Shown here piece after piece: positions 42,504 to 52,404 of a DNA stretch of 64,000 nt. The notes under the pieces were generated by a model. It ran no database searches. It saw only the letters and a list, made by a program, of their open reading frames with translations, and was not told where the DNA came from. The stretch lies in assembly GCA_040768665.1 (NCBI GenBank), contig JAXGMN010000033.1:62001-126000 (forward strand), read 5' to 3'. The translations under genes were made by a program, and so were the position numbers. Source of the stretch: JABWBD01 sp040768665 (GTDB lineage Bacteria; Planctomycetota; Planctomycetia; Pirellulales; Thermoguttaceae). Numbering within the stretch: the stretch's first letter is position 1; every line of letters begins with the position of its first letter.

Positions 42504-45362
42504 CTAAAGCGAACTCCGACCTTGCTGCAAGAGATCCAGCGGATGCGTGCGCCCGACCCGCAGGGCCGGTCCGATGGCCGCCAGCGCCGCGAATACGAGC
42601 ACGACCATCAGGCCGACCGAAAGCGCGGTCATGGGAATCACCAGAACCGGCTGCAGACCGCCGAAAAAGCTCATGTACCGCGACAACCCCGTGCCGCACC
42701 AGCCGGCCATGATCCCAAACCCGAGGCTCAGGGCGCAGGCGACGACTCCCACCAGGAGACCCTCTGCGACCACGAGGCGGACGAGCGTCCCTCGCGTGAA
42801 GCCTAAGGCCCGCAGCACGCCCATCTCCCATTGGCGAGCGCGGACGGAACTGACGATCACCGTCAACACGCCGAGGCAGCCGATCGCCACGGCCACCAGC
42901 GGCAGAATGCTCACCGCCCAGAGCCAGCGGGCCGCGTTGGCGCGGATGGTTCGTCGCACGTCGTCGGCGGAGACCGCCTGGATGTAGACGGCGGGACGGC
43001 CGTGGCCCGATTGCACGTCTGGACTGCCCGGCCGCGAAGCTCCGGCGGCACTTTTCGGTTTTCCGTTGAGGACATCTTCCCCCAGGAAGCTCGCATAGTA
43101 TTCACGAATCGCGTCCGCCACCTCGGCCTCGCGAGTGGCAGGGGTCGCGTACCGCAACCAGACGTGCTTTGCCTTGAAGAGATCGAAATCGCCACACACC
43201 GTTTGATCGTTTGCGATGACCAGCGCGGCTGCCCGGTGCGTGCGGACACGTAGTCCGCCCACCTTGGTCAACCAATGCCAGCCCTGGAAATCCGCCGAGG
43301 CGGCGATCGTGTAGACTGCCGGCTTCCCAGGATTCTCCGGGGGCACGAGCTCGAATCGATCGCCAAGCTCAAGCCCGGTTTCTTGCAGGAAGTGCTCGGG
43401 AACGATGCAGCCGCGGCCGTCCCGCATCGATTTCAGGGCGCTGTCGCGCGTGCCCCGGATGTATGTGAGATCCAAGAGCGGCCGCTCTCCCCCAACCGCT
43501 TTGACCGAGTCGATGCCGATCATCACCACGTTGTCCTGCCGCGTCACAGTGGCCCGCTCGGCGCTGCCGGTAAGGTCTTCGCGAAGCCGCGGTTGCTCCA
43601 CAACGATCGCCGCACATCGCTGGGCATCGACGGCGGGCAGGCGAGCGACCTCGCCAGCCGCCTCTTCGGTAAGCCCGTACGGCTCGAAGTTGACGAGCAT
43701 ATCGGGAGCCCACCTGCCGGGGACGAACGTCTCCAGCAACGTGTAGCCCCACACCTGGATGCTGATATACAGTGTCAGCCCGACGCCGAGCGCGATCGCC
43801 GACGCGACCGTCCGGCCCATATGGCACGAAAGCTGTTGGGCGAGGAGCTTGGGGCTCAAGCCGATCGCCCGCGCAAGTAAAGGACCGGCAAACCGGTCTA
43901 CCAGCCGCACGATGCCGGGGGCAAGCAACAAGAAGCCGACAGCCAGGGCGAAGATGCCGTAAGCCAGATGGCTCTTCGCTTCCTGCGTCGATGCCGGCGG
44001 CAGCACGAAGGTGAGGACGGGCGCCACGCTGATCAACCCTAGACCGACCAGCACGGCAAGCCAGTTATGACGGGTGTTGCTCTGCGCGCTCGTCTGCGGC
44101 GGCACCATGGCGTCGAGCGGTCGCACACGGGTCGCGCGCCAGGCCGGAATGATTGCCGCCAGAATCGCCGCCCCCAACGACGCAATCGCCGCCAGGGCCA
44201 TCCCCAGACCGCCAATGTGCGCGCCGTGCCGCAATACCGGTGAAGACAGGGACCCCGATAGCGACAGCAGGGCCTGCCCCGCGATCAGGCCACCCGCGAA
44301 GCCGATCGCCGCGATGATGAAGCTCTCGACGAAGATAATGCGGGCCACCTCAGCTTTCGTCAGTGCGACCGCCCGCAGCATGGCAAACTGCCGCGTACGT
44401 TCCAAAACACCCATGTTGAGCGTGTTGAAGATGACCAGGAACGCCAGCAGCATGGCCATGAGCGTGGCCGCGTACGACTGCAGCCTGACGTTCTCGGCGG
44501 CCGCCGCTTCATCAAGCTGCTCCTCGAGGTCGTGATCCTCCTGGAACTGGGCGGGTTCGTCGATCGCGCTCAGCGTTGGCCCCCAGGCATAGCGGAAGGC
44601 ATGAACGTCGACACCTTTCAAGCAAAGTCCCACAAAAGTCACCACGGGATCGCGCTTCAGAATCGTGGCGGCCGCGTCCATGCGGACGTAGATCCCCGCA
44701 ATCCCCGGGCTGGGCAGGGCCATGCTCGCCGACGACCGGCCGGTGATGGGAACCGGCGGATTGTCGACGATCCCGACCACGCGGAGTTGCTGCGTTGCGT
44801 CGTCCCGCCCGACGGTCAACGAGTCGTTGACGCCGACGCCGAAGCGGTCGGCAATCTCGCCGCTCACGGCCGCGTCGAGCATACCGGCCGCGCTGTTCTC
44901 ACCGCCATCATCTCCCGCTTGATCTGCAATCCAACGGCCGCGGACCAGATCGAACGGCGGCGCCGGCGCATCGGTGCCCAACATGAGACACTCATTGACT
45001 CCTTCGCCCGGCTGCGAACCGGACCCTGGCGGCGGAGCCTGAAGCTTCACGGCCCGTGACTGGATGACGACCCGCTCGGCCCACATCGGTTCCGCGGCGG
45101 CCACGTGGGGTTCGGCGCGGAGGGCCTCCACCACCTCGGGCGGAACCTGCCGGTCCCATTTCCGGCTAATCGGATCCACCGACAGCGTATAGCGGCCCAG
45201 TGCGCGTTGGGCAAAAACGTCGTAGGATCGCAACAGCGCCTCGTACCCGCTCACCATCCACAACACCAGGCACGTGGCGGCCACGGAGGCGAAGACGGTC
45301 AGAAACAGCCGGACGGGATGTTGTCGCAGAAAACCCAACGCCAGTTTCAGCACGGTCTTCAT
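42504..45362 (-). CDS. MacB/FtsX-type ABC permease
   Basis: A 952-aa permease with a membrane helix at 17-38 (VRLFLTVFASVAATCLVLWM), a periplasmic MacB-like domain (about 50-290) and FtsX-type four-helix units (about 300-420 and 830-940, with HPLDLLQQG near the end) plus extra helices in the middle. This is the double-FtsX layout of lipoprotein or efflux exporters such as LolCDE- and YtrF-type systems. Its start overlaps the ATPase gene upstream (ATGA, 45359-45362). It is a diverged paralogue of the permease at 48747-51743. Confidence 0.85.
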   Translation of the reverse strand: MKTVLKLALGFLRQHPVRLFLTVFASVAATCLVLWMVSGYEALLRSYDVFAQRALGRYTLSVDPISRKWDRQVPPEVVEALRAEPHVAAAEPMWAERVVIQSRAVKLQAPPPGSGSQPGEGVNECLMLGTDAPAPPFDLVRGRWIADQAGDDGGENSAAGMLDAAVSGEIADRFGVGVNDSLTVGRDDATQQLRVVGIVDNPPVPITGRSSASMALPSPGIAGIYVRMDAAATILKRDPVVTFVGLCLKGVDVHAFRYAWGPTLSAIDEPAQFQEDHDLEEQLDEAAAAENVRLQSYAATLMAMLLAFLVIFNTLNMGVLERTRQFAMLRAVALTKAEVARIIFVESFIIAAIGFAGGLIAGQALLSLSGSLSSPVLRHGAHIGGLGMALAAIASLGAAILAAIIPAWRATRVRPLDAMVPPQTSAQSNTRHNWLAVLVGLGLISVAPVLTFVLPPASTQEAKSHLAYGIFALAVGFLLLAPGIVRLVDRFAGPLLARAIGLSPKLLAQQLSCHMGRTVASAIALGVGLTLYISIQVWGYTLLETFVPGRWAPDMLVNFEPYGLTEEAAGEVARLPAVDAQRCAAIVVEQPRLREDLTGSAERATVTRQDNVVMIGIDSVKAVGGERPLLDLTYIRGTRDSALKSMRDGRGCIVPEHFLQETGLELGDRFELVPPENPGKPAVYTIAASADFQGWHWLTKVGGLRVRTHRAAALVIANDQTVCGDFDLFKAKHVWLRYATPATREAEVADAIREYYASFLGEDVLNGKPKSAAGASRPGSPDVQSGHGRPAVYIQAVSADDVRRTIRANAARWLWAVSILPLVAVAIGCLGVLTVIVSSVRARQWEMGVLRALGFTRGTLVRLVVAEGLLVGVVACALSLGFGIMAGWCGTGLSRYMSFFGGLQPVLVIPMTALSVGLMVVLVFAALAAIGPALRVGRTHPLDLLQQGRSSL

Positions 45363-46192
45363 GAGGCTTCTCCCCCGCTGCCGCCCGCTCTCCGGAGGGC
45401 TTCCTGGTACGCGTTGGCCAGCCCTTGGGCGTCGGAAAACCCGGCGGTTTCGAAACCATCCACGATCACGCCATCCTTGAGGATCCGGACCCGGTCGGCT
45501 ACCAGGGCGACCGTGGGCTCGTGCGTGACGATCACGATGGTCCGCCCTTGCTCGTCACAGAGAGACCGCAACAACGAACAAATCTCCGCCCCGGCCACCG
45601 AATCGAGGTTCCCGGTAGGCTCGTCGACCAGCAAGATCGCCGGGTCGGTGACCAGGGCGCGGGCAATGGCCACCCGCTGCTGTTCACCACCGGACAAGGC
45701 GTCCGGCTTGTGCGTTCGACGATCGGAAAGGCCGAGACGATCGAGCAGTGCGGCGGCCTTCTCGCCGCCGCGCCGATGATCCATGACGGGCAGGAGAACA
45801 TTGTCTTCAGCGGTCAACAACGGCAACAGATTGTAGGCTTGAAACACCAGGCCGATCCGCTCACGCCGGAATCGGGTGAGCTGTCTGTCGCTGAGGGTCG
45901 ACAGATCCCGGCCGTCGACCTGGATGCAGCCTGCGTCGATGTCGGTCAGCCCGGCCATCGCGTGCAGCAGGGTGCTCTTGCCAGATCCCGACGCGCCCAT
46001 GATGGCAACGAATTCCCCGCGCTGAACGGTCAACGAGACGTTGCTCAGCGCCTCAATCACCCGGCTGCCTTGTCGAAATCGCTTGGTAACTCGCTCGACA
46101 AGCAGGGGCGGCGTTGTACTACCAAGCACAACCGTGCCCTCGCTCCCCTCCCCCCTTTCGCCCGTCGTGTCTATCGGAATACCTTGTCTCAT
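45359..46192 (-). CDS. ABC transporter ATP-binding protein (LolD/MacB type)
   Basis: A 277-aa ATPase. The Walker A sequence is GASGSGKST, the signature LSGGEQQRVAIARAL and Walker B ILLVDEPTGN with the switch His in VIVTHEP. The start at 46192 is chosen by the AGGGG upstream; earlier frames lack protein-like sequence. There is an unusual C-terminal extension after VADRVRILKDGVIVD of about 35 residues. It is cotranscribed with the permease at 42504-45362. Confidence 0.93.
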   Translation of the reverse strand: MRQGIPIDTTGERGEGSEGTVVLGSTTPPLLVERVTKRFRQGSRVIEALSNVSLTVQRGEFVAIMGASGSGKSTLLHAMAGLTDIDAGCIQVDGRDLSTLSDRQLTRFRRERIGLVFQAYNLLPLLTAEDNVLLPVMDHRRGGEKAAALLDRLGLSDRRTHKPDALSGGEQQRVAIARALVTDPAILLVDEPTGNLDSVAGAEICSLLRSLCDEQGRTIVIVTHEPTVALVADRVRILKDGVIVDGFETAGFSDAQGLANAYQEALRRAGGSGGEAS

Positions 46193-46890
46193 CTTTCCCC
46201 TTCCAGGATTGATTAATCGAATCTCGTGGCAGTGATCCCGGCGTGGTCCCTCCTCACACAAGGAGTCATCCTCCCGGCAATTGTCTCGTCCGTGCCACGG
46301 CCTTGCCGTCCGTGCGATCTTCAATCTGGCCCGTGCAGCACGGATCGCAAAGCCGGAGCGCGGGTAGATCGGCTAGATCACGGAGCATTTCGCGTACCAG
46401 TCTCGATTTCGCGGGAAAGCCGTAAACGCATGTTCGATAAGCACACTCACAGCAAGTCGGTGTGTCGATTCTTTCGACACGGCTGTCGATCGAATCGACA
46501 TGCATACGGCATCCGGAGGTGGGATCGCGGATCCGAGCAAGGTTCACACAAAGGAACGATTCGAGAGGAGAACAGGTCCGTACCATGGCCGATGTCGATG
46601 TCCTTTGCTCGCGGAAATGCCTGCTGTTCTCGGTGTTTGGCGAGGCCCCAGGTGGACGGAATGTCTCTTCGCGACTGCATCGCTGCAAAGCGCGATCCAC
46701 CTCTGCTGCAAACAGAGATAGCGTCAACGGCACGCGAATTGCCATGAGGTAGTGTCTTTGGCAAGTGAGACACCGTCCGAGACGGATCAAAGAGCCGCCG
46801 TCCCACCCAATCGCTATCACGGTAGGAACCGACTTCGACGAGGGAAACGCGGGACTGCATCGCCATTTGCCCTGCGGGAGGAGGGAAATC
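46193..46890. other. Divergent 700-bp regulatory spacer between the two ABC systems
   Basis: No convincing gene in either strand. It separates the minus-strand ATPase-permease operon from the plus-strand pseudopilin-ATPase-permease operon and contains the tandem palindromes at 46462-46500. GGAGGAGGGA precedes the pseudopilin ATG. Confidence 0.6.
46462..46500. promoter_or_regulatory. Tandem TGTCGA-N5-TCGACA operator
   Basis: Two palindromes with identical arms, TGTCGA-TTCTT-TCGACA (46463-46479) and TGTCGA-TCGAA-TCGACA (46484-46500), start 21 bp apart, two helical turns. The first extends by G...C to 7-bp arms. Identical half-sites, constant spacing and phased tandem placement look like a cooperative dimer-binding operator. 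Confidence 0.65.
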
Positions 46891-47895
46891 ATGCCCACGC
46901 CACGGCGCTCAGCGTTCACCCTGGTCGAGCTTCTGGTGGTGATCGCCATCATCGGGATCCTGATTGCCTTGTTGTTGCCGGCCGTTCAGGCCGCCCGCGA
47001 GGCGGCCCGACGAATGAGCTGTGCCAACAATCTGAAGCAGATCGGCGTGGCGCTTCATAACTACATGAACACGTTTAACATGCTGCCCAACTCGGGATTT
47101 GGAGGGCAGGATTTTTCGCCGCTGGCGAAGCTCTTGCCGTACTGCGAGCAGGCGAATCTTCAGGATTTGATCGACTTCCGTCTCAATCTGGGCGCTCCCT
47201 ACGACCCCCCGCCCGATGCGCTGCTTCCGGCCTTGGGGAAGCCGTTGGACTTATTCTTGTGCCCCAGCGACGGCGAAAGTCCGGTCCATGATTTGACATT
47301 CGGAGCGACCGTCGTTCCCGTGGCGGGAAGCAACTACGCGATGAATCACGGCAGCGGCACGGGCGACAGTTTCATCTTCCATCCGGGCTTCGGCGCGGCC
47401 GACGGCCTCTGCTGGACCGGGGCGACCGTGCGGGTCGCCGACATTTGCGACGGCACGACCAACACGCTCGCGTTCACGGAATCGCTGCGGGGACCATGCA
47501 CGTCGCCGCCGTTGACGCCCACGCCCGATATCCAGGTTTATCGTGCCAATATGGGCTCGGGGGCGGCTTGCAACGCGGCGGCGGCCGACCTGGTAGAGGC
47601 CGGCGGGCTCGCCGCGATCAGCGTCAGCAGTTGGGACGGCGGTCGGCTCTCGTACTGGCTTCGCGGCATGCCTCCGTCGGGCCCGCTGTTGAACGGACGT
47701 TTCCCGCCCAACGCCAAAGTCCCCGATCTGGTCGGGCAGTCGAATAGAATAACGGGACCGAGGAGCCGCCATCCCGGGGGCGTCAACGCCGGGCTCTGCG
47801 ACGGCAGCGTGCGTTTCATCAGCGAGACGGTCGATCGGACCACTTGGTATGCCCTCTGGACGCGAGCCGGCGGCGAGGTTATTGGCCAGTATTGA
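46891..47895 (+). CDS. DUF1559 pseudopilin-like protein
   Basis: A 334-aa protein with a type IV prepilin N-terminus (RRSAFTLVELLVVIAIIGIL, cleavage before Phe) and the DUF1559 core: MSCANNLKQIGVALHNYMNT, LCWTGATVRVADICDGTTNT and the C-terminal H-x9-DG motif (HPGGVNAGLCDG) with WYALWTRAGGEVI. It is processed by prepilin peptidase and assembled or anchored by a type II secretion or pilus-like system. This family is greatly expanded in planctomycetes. It leads the operon with the ABC genes at 47914 and 48747. Confidence 0.93.
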   Translation: MPTPRRSAFTLVELLVVIAIIGILIALLLPAVQAAREAARRMSCANNLKQIGVALHNYMNTFNMLPNSGFGGQDFSPLAKLLPYCEQANLQDLIDFRLNLGAPYDPPPDALLPALGKPLDLFLCPSDGESPVHDLTFGATVVPVAGSNYAMNHGSGTGDSFIFHPGFGAADGLCWTGATVRVADICDGTTNTLAFTESLRGPCTSPPLTPTPDIQVYRANMGSGAACNAAAADLVEAGGLAAISVSSWDGGRLSYWLRGMPPSGPLLNGRFPPNAKVPDLVGQSNRITGPRSRHPGGVNAGLCDGSVRFISETVDRTTWYALWTRAGGEVIGQY

Positions 47896-47913
47896 GAAAG
47901 AGACTTCCACAAC

Positions 47914-48600
47914 ATGAATGCATCCAGTAATGCAGCACCACCGCTGTGCGTTGAAAACCTGACGAAGCGATTTCGTCAGGGAAACTCGACCATCGAAGCC
48001 TTGAAGGACGTTACCCTGACCATCCGACGCGGCGAGTTCGTGGCCGTCATGGGCGCCAGCGGGTCGGGAAAGAGCACACTGCTGCACGTGATGGCCGGTT
48101 TGATGCCTCCCACGTCGGGCAGCGTCCACGTCGGCGGCGAAAACATCGCTGAGATGAGCGACTCGCGCAAGACGAAATTCCGCCGCAAGAACATCGGCGT
48201 GATCTTCCAGCAGTTCAACCTCATCCCCACGCTGACGGCGGAAGAGAACATTCTCCTGCCGGCTCAACTGGAACGGGGAACGCGGGTGTCGGATTCGCAG
48301 CTCGACGAGCTGCTCGATCTGTTGGAAATCAAGGAGCGGCGCACGCATCGCCCCGACGCCCTGAGCGGCGGCGAGCAGCAGCGCGTCGCGATCGGCCGGG
48401 CGCTGCTGGTGGGTCCGGCGATCATCCTGGCGGATGAACCGACGGGGAATCTCGATTCGACGAACAGCACGACGATCTGCACCTTGCTGCGAAGGCTCTG
48501 CACGGAGCAGAAGCGCACCCTGGTCGTCGTGACGCACGACAAGGAAGTGGCGGACTACGGCGATCGGACGGTTCACCTCAGGGACGGGCGGACGGAGTGA
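47914..48600 (+). CDS. ABC transporter ATP-binding protein (LolD/MacB type)
   Basis: A 228-aa ATPase with MGASGSGKST (Walker A), the signature LSGGEQQRVAIGRAL, Walker B AIILADEPTGN and the switch VVVTHDKEV. It aligns throughout with the ATPase at 45359-46192 (both contain VENLTKRFRQG- or VERVTKRFRQG-type starts, RRGEFVAVMGASGSG), so the two arose by duplication. It is 18 bp after the pseudopilin gene and precedes the permease at 48747. Confidence 0.94.
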   Translation: MNASSNAAPPLCVENLTKRFRQGNSTIEALKDVTLTIRRGEFVAVMGASGSGKSTLLHVMAGLMPPTSGSVHVGGENIAEMSDSRKTKFRRKNIGVIFQQFNLIPTLTAEENILLPAQLERGTRVSDSQLDELLDLLEIKERRTHRPDALSGGEQQRVAIGRALLVGPAIILADEPTGNLDSTNSTTICTLLRRLCTEQKRTLVVVTHDKEVADYGDRTVHLRDGRTE

Positions 48601-48746
48601 TAGGCGTGAGGCGGGAGTCCATCCTTCCCTCCTTGAGCCTCTTTCCGCCCTGACGGCTCCACGGGCTTGGAAGCCCGGCCCGCCTATCCCTCCCTTGAGC
48701 CCACCGACCCGTTCTTCCCAACCCCAAGCAACCGCGAACCACAAAC

Positions 48747-51743
48747 ATGCTCCTTATCAAACTGATTTTTCGCGAAGCCTGGTATCATCGGTCGCGGCTC
48801 GCGCTTGCCGTGATCGCGACGGCGGCGATGTCCGCGATGCTCGTCTGGCTCATTGGCAGCATCGGACTGGTCGTGCTCGAATTCGAGAACGAGGGCGAGA
48901 AGTTTCTCGGCCACTATCACGTGACGATGATTCCGCAGCGAGGCGACGAACTTACGGCGGGAGCGGCGCCCGCCATACGCCGGATGACGCCGCCCGCGCC
49001 GCTGCTGGTCGAGCCGAAGGTGCTGGACGCTCTGAGGAGCGATGATCTGGTCATGCAAGTCTCGCCCGCGCGGCAAATTCGCGGGATGTTCGGGAAATAC
49101 ACGATGGCGAAATATACCGACGCCCAGAGCGTTCTCCGGCGTCAGCGCGCCGGCCACGGAACGCCGATGGGGAGTCCGACCATCGTGGGGATCGACGCCG
49201 AGCAGTCCCCGTTCGAACTGGAAGAAGGCGATTGGTTCGACGCCCATAGCGAAGAGATGCAGGGAGTGATGGGGACGGCGGCCGCCGGGAGCCTGGGCAT
49301 TTGGGACCAGGAGGAAGACCCCATCCGGGCGGGCGACTATGTCGCCGTGCGACTCAACGAGGCCGAATACAAGATCAAGATCGTCGGGCTGGTCGATCAG
49401 AAGGCCGGCGGCGGTTTCGGCTTCGGCGGCATCACGCCGGCCGTCAGTGCAGTCTATGTTTCCATGGCGACCGCCGAGAAGATCGAGCCAATGGGCGAAG
49501 CGGACAAGGGCAAGCCGCAATACCTATACGTCCGCCTGCGGGACGGGGCGAACGTCGCGCAGTTCAAGAAGTCGTGGTCCGAGCACCTGGCGTCGGAAGG
49601 GATCCAGATAAAATTCGTGGATGCCGGCGACATTCAGGATTCTCTAAACAACCGGCCCGGTCCGCGCGGCGGCGGACTGATGGGCAGCGCGTCGTCCATC
49701 AGCGCGATCATCCTTTTCACGACGCTCATTTCGACGCTGATCGTCTTCACCGCGCTGAGTATGGGCGTGGGCGAACGCAGTCGCGTCTTCGCCATGATGC
49801 GGACCGTGGGGATGGAGCGGCGGCATATCGTCGCGCTCATCCTCGGCGAAAGCATGATCCTCTGCGTGCTCGGCTGGATCGTCGGGATGACGGCCGGCTG
49901 GATCGTGCTCCAGGCGACCGTCTGGTTGCAGCCCGACGTGTTCGGCACGGGCAAGACGGCGTCGCTCGATGCTTCGTCGATCATCACCTCGGGCGCGGCG
50001 GCGTGTCTGGGAGCGATGCTCGCGGCGATTATCCCGGCGTGGCGCGGGGCGAAAGTAAGTCCACTCGAAGGCATGAACCGCGGATACATCTGCAACGTCG
50101 AGAAGCGGTGGTTCTACGCCGCCGGGATCGTCGGCGCCGCGATGCTTATCGTCAATCCGATCGTCATCTATTACGGCGTCAGCGCGGAGACCTCCATGCT
50201 GCGGCTGGCGCTGTATACCTACCTCGGACTGCCGACGCAAATTCTGGGGCTGGTGCTGCTGATGCCGGCGGTGGTGCTCTTCGTCGAGCGTTTCCTTTCG
50301 GCGCCGATCGCGAAGCTGCTGTTGATCGAGAAGAACCTGCTCAAGAACCAGCTCAGCGCGAACCTCTGGCGGACGCTCGGAACGGCCGTCGCGCTGACGA
50401 TCGGGCTGGGCGTGTACAGCTTCCTCGAAATCTCGGGATATTCCATGCTCGTTCCATTCACGCACAGCGAGCGGCTGCCCAACACGCTCGTGGCATGCCT
50501 GCCGAAAGGTCTGCCGCCCGATCGGATCGACACGGTCCGAAATCTCGACGGCGTCGATCGAGACAAGTTCCTGCCGATCGCGCTGGAACAGCCCTTGTTT
50601 TCGGCGCAGCAGGCGAAGCGGTTCGAGGAGTTCGGCATGTCCTCCATGCAGGCCACGGCGGGCGTGGTCGTTTTCGGTCTGGATGCCGGCAAGGCGTTCG
50701 AGCCGAGGAATCTCGGCACCGACGCGAGAAATCGTACGCGTCTGGTCGATGTCGACCTGGTCGAAGGCACGTGGGACGACGCCCTTGCAAAACTCAAAAG
50801 CGGGAGACGCTATTGCATCATTCCCGATTCGTTCGCCTTCCGCGCACGGCTGCACGTCGGCGACAAGCTCGAACTGATGAAACCGGAGCCCGGCGGACGC
50901 GGGATGCGCGGAGCGGGCGGCGGAATGCGGGGACAACGCCCCGGCGCACCGGGGGAAGGTCTGGCGGCGGACGACGCGAAGCCGATCCAGTACGAGGTCT
51001 GCGGCGTCGCCAGCATCCCGGGCTGGCTCTGGATGGCAAAGCTCAGCGGCGTCCGGAAGTACGGATACCGTTCGGGCGCGCTGATGTTCGCTCCCTACAC
51101 GACCGTCCAGGACGATTTCAAACTCAACGACGCCGCCTATTTCTGGTTCGACCGAACCTTGCACGCCAGCGGCGCACCGACGGTTTCCGACGCGGACCTG
51201 GAGCGGTCGCTCCAGAAACTGTTGGACGAGCAATCGCACCTGGACGACGGCGCCGGCGCGATTTCCCGTCCGATGGTGAAGGTGAGTTCGCACGAATACC
51301 TCAACGACCGCGTAGGAAGCCGAGGGGACAGCGTGATTCAGGCGGCGGCAAAGCTGCCGCTCATCCTGCTGATGATTTCGTCGCTCGGCATGATGGGGAC
51401 GGTCGCCGCCTCGATTCGGACGCGGCGGTTCGAGCTTGGCGTGCTGCGATGCCTGGGAATGACCCGGTTCGGCCTGGTGCGGCTGATCCTGGCCGAAGCG
51501 CTACTGATCGCGATGTCGGCGGCGATCATCAGCATCGGCTTCGGGATTCTCGGTGCGTGGTGCTTCGTCGGTCTGATGCGCTACGTTTCGTTCTTCGGCG
51601 GCTTCCTTTCGCCGCTGACGATTCCGTGGTATTACCTGTCGCTCGGTTTCGCCGCGACGCTCCTCTTGTGCGGTCTGGCGGCGGTGATCCCGGCAATAAT
51701 GGCGGGCTGCAAACAACCGGCCGATTTGGTCAAATCGACCTAG
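48747..51743 (+). CDS. MacB/FtsX-type ABC permease
   Basis: A 998-aa permease with an N-terminal helix (LALAVIATAAMSAMLVWLIG), a MacB-like periplasmic domain, FtsX-type helices (about 320-450, e.g. ALSMGVGERSRVFAMMRTVG; about 480-590; and the C-terminal LPLILLMISSLGMMGTVAAS) and a Gly/Arg-rich loop (GGRGMRGAGGGMRGQRPGA). It has the double-FtsX architecture and pairs with the ATPase before it. A paralogue is at 42504-45362 with about the same layout but diverged sequence. Confidence 0.86.
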   Translation: MLLIKLIFREAWYHRSRLALAVIATAAMSAMLVWLIGSIGLVVLEFENEGEKFLGHYHVTMIPQRGDELTAGAAPAIRRMTPPAPLLVEPKVLDALRSDDLVMQVSPARQIRGMFGKYTMAKYTDAQSVLRRQRAGHGTPMGSPTIVGIDAEQSPFELEEGDWFDAHSEEMQGVMGTAAAGSLGIWDQEEDPIRAGDYVAVRLNEAEYKIKIVGLVDQKAGGGFGFGGITPAVSAVYVSMATAEKIEPMGEADKGKPQYLYVRLRDGANVAQFKKSWSEHLASEGIQIKFVDAGDIQDSLNNRPGPRGGGLMGSASSISAIILFTTLISTLIVFTALSMGVGERSRVFAMMRTVGMERRHIVALILGESMILCVLGWIVGMTAGWIVLQATVWLQPDVFGTGKTASLDASSIITSGAAACLGAMLAAIIPAWRGAKVSPLEGMNRGYICNVEKRWFYAAGIVGAAMLIVNPIVIYYGVSAETSMLRLALYTYLGLPTQILGLVLLMPAVVLFVERFLSAPIAKLLLIEKNLLKNQLSANLWRTLGTAVALTIGLGVYSFLEISGYSMLVPFTHSERLPNTLVACLPKGLPPDRIDTVRNLDGVDRDKFLPIALEQPLFSAQQAKRFEEFGMSSMQATAGVVVFGLDAGKAFEPRNLGTDARNRTRLVDVDLVEGTWDDALAKLKSGRRYCIIPDSFAFRARLHVGDKLELMKPEPGGRGMRGAGGGMRGQRPGAPGEGLAADDAKPIQYEVCGVASIPGWLWMAKLSGVRKYGYRSGALMFAPYTTVQDDFKLNDAAYFWFDRTLHASGAPTVSDADLERSLQKLLDEQSHLDDGAGAISRPMVKVSSHEYLNDRVGSRGDSVIQAAAKLPLILLMISSLGMMGTVAASIRTRRFELGVLRCLGMTRFGLVRLILAEALLIAMSAAIISIGFGILGAWCFVGLMRYVSFFGGFLSPLTIPWYYLSLGFAATLLLCGLAAVIPAIMAGCKQPADLVKST

Positions 51744-51778
51744 AAAACTTTGGTGACCCTCTCGATTTGGAGAATCCG

Positions 51779-52003
51779 ATGCACTCACGCAGGATCTTGT
51801 TGGCTCTGTCGCTTGTGGCCGTGGTTTCCGTACTATCCGTCGGTGTCTCCGCGGCCCGGTGCAGTTCCGCCGGGAGGTCGTTTAGGGCGGTCTCTCAGGA
51901 CCAGCCGGAATATGATATTGTTACTCAATATCAATTAGAGAAGAGTTTATCCCATTCAGTTCCGCTTGCCAAGCATCCACGAACTGCGGCCCTTTCTCCG
52001 TGA
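51779..52003 (+). CDS. Small secreted hypothetical protein, possibly fused at its end
   Basis: A 74-aa protein with a clear signal peptide (MHSRRILLALSLVAVVSVLS, then VGVSA) starting 35 bp after the permease gene. The mature part is unremarkable. Its tail overlaps in a different frame the DUF1559 remnant that starts near 51937, so this may be an intact small gene truncated by a deletion joining two genes. Not recognised. Confidence 0.45.
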   Translation: MHSRRILLALSLVAVVSVLSVGVSAARCSSAGRSFRAVSQDQPEYDIVTQYQLEKSLSHSVPLAKHPRTAALSP

Positions 52004-52404
52004 TCAACGACCCGAACAACATGCCTCCGCCTACCGCCGATCTCCTCACCGTCTGCCCGGAGTACCAGGCGGGCGGAAGTTGCCGGGTGTTTCGCAGCGC
52101 GCATACGCAGTGGGTCGAAATGTCGTGCCACCACAACGGCTTTTCGACCGCCTGGCCGCCGAACAAAGTCACTCCCGGCGGCCCCGGTCTCAGCGAGCCA
52201 GACGTTGAAATCATCAGCCGCCGCGAGCGGTTGGGCGGTCCAATCTTTGCCGCAATCACCTCGCGAAGCTACCATCCCGGTGGAGTCCAGTCGCTCCTGG
52301 GCGACGGGTCGGTGCGGTTCATCTCGCAGTCGATCGACGGGCTCGTCTGGCGGACGTTGGGGACGGTCTCCGGCGGCGAAGTCATTCCGGGCGGCGTGCT
52401 GTAG
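51937..52404 (+). pseudogene. DUF1559 protein remnant, N-terminus lost
   Basis: The frame (open from about 51925) reads SSACQASTNCGPFSVINDPN, then TADLLTVCPEYQAGGSC and ends with the H-x9-DG motif in YHPGGVQSLLGDGSVRF and WRTLGTVSGGEVIPGG, the C-terminal two-fifths of a DUF1559 protein. The prepilin helix and middle are absent. A GTG at 52000 would give 134 residues, but a functional product is unlikely. The inverted repeat GATATTG-N5-CAATATC (about 51914-51932) lies at the break. Confidence 0.7.

Noticed and set aside
49301..51743. An 814-codon second frame over the ABC permease
   Set aside because: A GC-rich alternative frame; the permease frame has membrane helices and FtsX motifs.
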